This document shows, in pieces, positions 6,350 through 8,017 of a DNA stretch of 8,017 nt (within the stretch, counting starts at the first letter, position 1; each line of letters begins with the position of its first letter). The position numbers and the translations under genes are program-made. The notes beneath the pieces were generated by a model that saw nothing but the letters and a program-made list of their open reading frames with translations, was not told the DNA's origin and made no database searches. Origin of the DNA: Methanobacteriota archaeon (GTDB taxonomy: Archaea; Halobacteriota; Bog-38; Methanoflorentales; Methanoflorentaceae); NCBI GenBank assembly GCA_028679495.1, contig JAJRBK010000233.1, positions 1 through 8,017 on the forward strand. Direction: 5' to 3'.

Positions 6350-7086
6350 CAACCTGATCCTCCCAAATAAGCTTCCTGGACTCGACGGCTCTTTCTGGCC
6401 TCATCCGGCTTTCCCTCGAAAATGGATGCCCCGTGCTGCATCACCATAATTCGATGAGCAACAGAAAACACCAGGTCCATGTTATGTTCGCATAACAAGA
6501 TGGTGAGCCCCAACTCCCTGGACAATTTATTAATCAAATCGATGACGCTTGAAGTTTCTTCAGGAGATAATCCGGCAGTGGGTTCGTCCAAAATGAGCAA
6601 CTTGGGATAATTCCCCAGTGCGATGGCGATTTCCAAAACCTTGCGGTCCCCATGAGAAAGAGAACCGCTGACTCTTCCTGCCTTATCGGACAGCCCTAGG
6701 TCGTCCAAAATCTGTAAGGCCTCATGAACACCCTGCTTTCGCGCCGGCGAAAAGAAACGGTAGGATTTCTTAATGTGTGAAATCACGGCCACCTGGACAT
6801 TTTCAAATACCGTCAATCGATGAAAGATGTTCTCGACCTGGAAAGAACGGCTTATGCCCATCCTGCAAATCCGGTAGGGAGACAACCCGCCGATGTTTTC
6901 TCCCCTAAACATAATCGTCCCGGCGTTCGGACTTAGTTGACCTGCGACAAGATTGAAAAGAGTGGTCTTTCCCGCGCCATTTGGCCCTATGACAGCCACT
7001 ATTTCGCCTTCCTGCACAGACAGGTTTGCGCGGTTCACCGCAAGAAAACCGTCAAATGATTTGACTACACCTTCAACCCTTAACAT
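6349..7086 (-). CDS. livG: Branched-chain amino acid-type ABC transporter ATP-binding protein LivG
   Basis: The second ATPase of the importer, 245 residues. Walker A is GPNGAGKT (34-41), the Q-loop is SFQVENIF (Gln83), the signature is the LivG-type LSHGDRK (143-149), Walker B is LLILDEPTAG (163-172, Glu168), and the H-loop is His201 in CEHNMD. The insertion between Q-loop and signature (about 100-120, FFSPAR region) is typical of LivG and absent from LivF, which separates the two paralogues. The ATG follows the livM stop directly (TAGATG), so translation is probably coupled. The C-terminal RVQEAYLGG segment is the usual LivG ending. It pairs with LivF beneath the LivM/LivH membrane pair; LivH is presumably beyond the right edge. 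Confidence 0.95.
   Translation of the reverse strand: MLRVEGVVKSFDGFLAVNRANLSVQEGEIVAVIGPNGAGKTTLFNLVAGQLSPNAGTIMFRGENIGGLSPYRICRMGISRSFQVENIFHRLTVFENVQVAVISHIKKSYRFFSPARKQGVHEALQILDDLGLSDKAGRVSGSLSHGDRKVLEIAIALGNYPKLLILDEPTAGLSPEETSSVIDLINKLSRELGLTILLCEHNMDLVFSVAHRIMVMQHGASIFEGKPDEARKSRRVQEAYLGGSG
6359..6363 (-). promoter_or_regulatory. Shine-Dalgarno of livF within livG
   Basis: GGAGG, 9 nt before the ATG at 6349 and inside the end of livG. It decides between the ATG and the adjacent in-frame TTG, and together with the TGATG junction supports re-initiation coupling. Confidence 0.6.
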
Positions 7087-8017
7087 CTATTGCGGCCCCT
7101 TTCCGCTGGACTCCGTTGCAAGGCCTGGGTATCTCTTTAGGACGTACCCCAGCAATCCTTCTGGGACAAAAAATAGAAATACAATCAAAATCACTCCAAG
7201 AATCATGGTCCAATAATCCGTATACATGCTGGCGAAAGTTCGAAGCCCTATCACAAGGCATGCACCCACCATTGGACCGGCAAAAGTGAACCACCCGCCT
7301 AAGAGACACATGATGAAAAGCTCCAATGAAAACACCCAGAGCAGTAAGTCAGGAAAAACGGAATGTTCCACGACTACAAAAAGAACACCGGCCACTCCAG
7401 CAAAAAAGGTGGCAATCACTATGCCAAGCAGCTGATGTCGCCTCACATTGATTCCTATGGCCTCACATCGTTGAGGGTTGTCGCGGATCGCCCTGAGCAT
7501 CATCCCGAAAGCGGATTTATGGATCAAAAACATAAGAATCAGCGAGATACCGACAACGCCGAAGATAAAGTAATATGTATTGATTGTAGGAGCGAGAAAT
7601 TCGGGTGTAGGGATGCCGTGTATTCCGTCATCACCACCCGTGAAACTGTACCAGCGAAAAGCGACGGCCCATACCAGAGATCCTAAAGAGATTTGCAGCA
7701 TCCCATAATAGAGTTTTGACAGGCGCACGCAAAACGAGCCTATAAGGAGTCCCAGGATTGTCGCTGCCAAGGGACCAGCGGCGAAAGCCACCCACCAAGG
7801 TAAGGCCGTTTTCACCAGAACAAGCGCACTCGTGTAAGCGCCCATCCCGTAGAACACGCCGTGATGGAATTGATACATACCGCCATGCCCAATAACCATA
7901 TTGAGACTCATCGCGAGAAGGCCTGTAACAAGCATTGCTCCCGCGATATACACGTAAAACTCAGGGATCAATCCTGGTAATAGAATGATTATCATAAAGA
8001 TGATTAGAAGAGCCCAG
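7087..8017 (-). CDS. livM: Branched-chain amino acid-type ABC transporter permease LivM, 5'-truncated
   Basis: A multi-pass inner-membrane permease. The first methionine codon in the window is at 7995, but the frame stays open and hydrophobic (WALLIIF) to the right edge, so the true start may lie outside; at least 302 residues are present, near the family norm. Hydrophobic helices alternate with short loops throughout. The diagnostic cytoplasmic coupling loop that docks on the ATPases reads MLRAIRDNPQRCEAIGIN, roughly two thirds along, followed by FFAGVAGVLF, both standard for LivM. SLNMVIGHGGMYQFHHGVFYGMGAY near the start is the usual LivM entry motif, with His-His where many have Leu or Ser plus Gly. 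Downstream are livG and livF with no gaps. It forms the translocation channel with LivH, which would lie upstream of the window. Confidence 0.93.
   Translation of the reverse strand, partial: WALLIIFMIIILLPGLIPEFYVYIAGAMLVTGLLAMSLNMVIGHGGMYQFHHGVFYGMGAYTSALVLVKTALPWWVAFAAGPLAATILGLLIGSFCVRLSKLYYGMLQISLGSLVWAVAFRWYSFTGGDDGIHGIPTPEFLAPTINTYYFIFGVVGISLILMFLIHKSAFGMMLRAIRDNPQRCEAIGINVRRHQLLGIVIATFFAGVAGVLFVVVEHSVFPDLLLWVFSLELFIMCLLGGWFTFAGPMVGACLVIGLRTFASMYTDYWTMILGVILIVFLFFVPEGLLGYVLKRYPGLATESSGKGPQ

Overview
The window holds two gene groups that converge near position 2,250. It reads as part of a catabolic region from an anaerobic bacterium. The best, still uncertain, guess is a Desulfobacterota-like or syntrophic lineage. 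The reasons are an oxygen-sensitive indolepyruvate:ferredoxin oxidoreductase (IorAB), a branched-chain-type ABC importer next to it, a phenylacetate-CoA-ligase-type enzyme, and a stand-alone receiver protein with an unusual aromatic-rich tail. No rRNA, tRNA, mobile element or CRISPR array is visible, so the taxonomic guess rests on gene content alone.

Left part, plus strand (1-2172): the C-terminal part of an amidohydrolase-2 family metal enzyme runs in from the left edge. An AMP-forming CoA ligase of the PaaK family follows 15 nt later. The two are evidently co-transcribed. A bulged 14-bp hairpin (2187-2225) lies just after them.

Middle and right part, minus strand (8017-2315): in transcription order the genes are livM (cut by the right edge), livG, livF, a possible 59-codon small gene, iorA, iorB, and then, after about 195 nt, a response-regulator-like gene. 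Junctions are tight: TAG directly followed by ATG (livM/livG), TGATG (livG/livF) and ATGA (iorA/iorB). The small reading frame fills the only sizeable gap between livF and iorA and stops 9 nt before iorA, so livMGF and iorAB probably form one transcript.

How the genes could work together (inference): the LIV-type importer brings in an amino acid or an aromatic or organic acid. IorAB oxidatively decarboxylates an aryl-pyruvate-type 2-oxoacid to an acyl-CoA and reduces ferredoxin. The PaaK-type ligase activates a free carboxylate to its CoA ester, and the amidohydrolase may hydrolyse or decarboxylate a precursor. No periplasmic binding protein, LivH, histidine kinase or aminotransferase is inside the window, so the substrate cannot be fixed from these data. 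Nothing here is clearly a new system. The least explained items are the small ORF between livF and iorA, the aromatic-rich tail of the receiver protein, and the inverted repeat in front of its gene.
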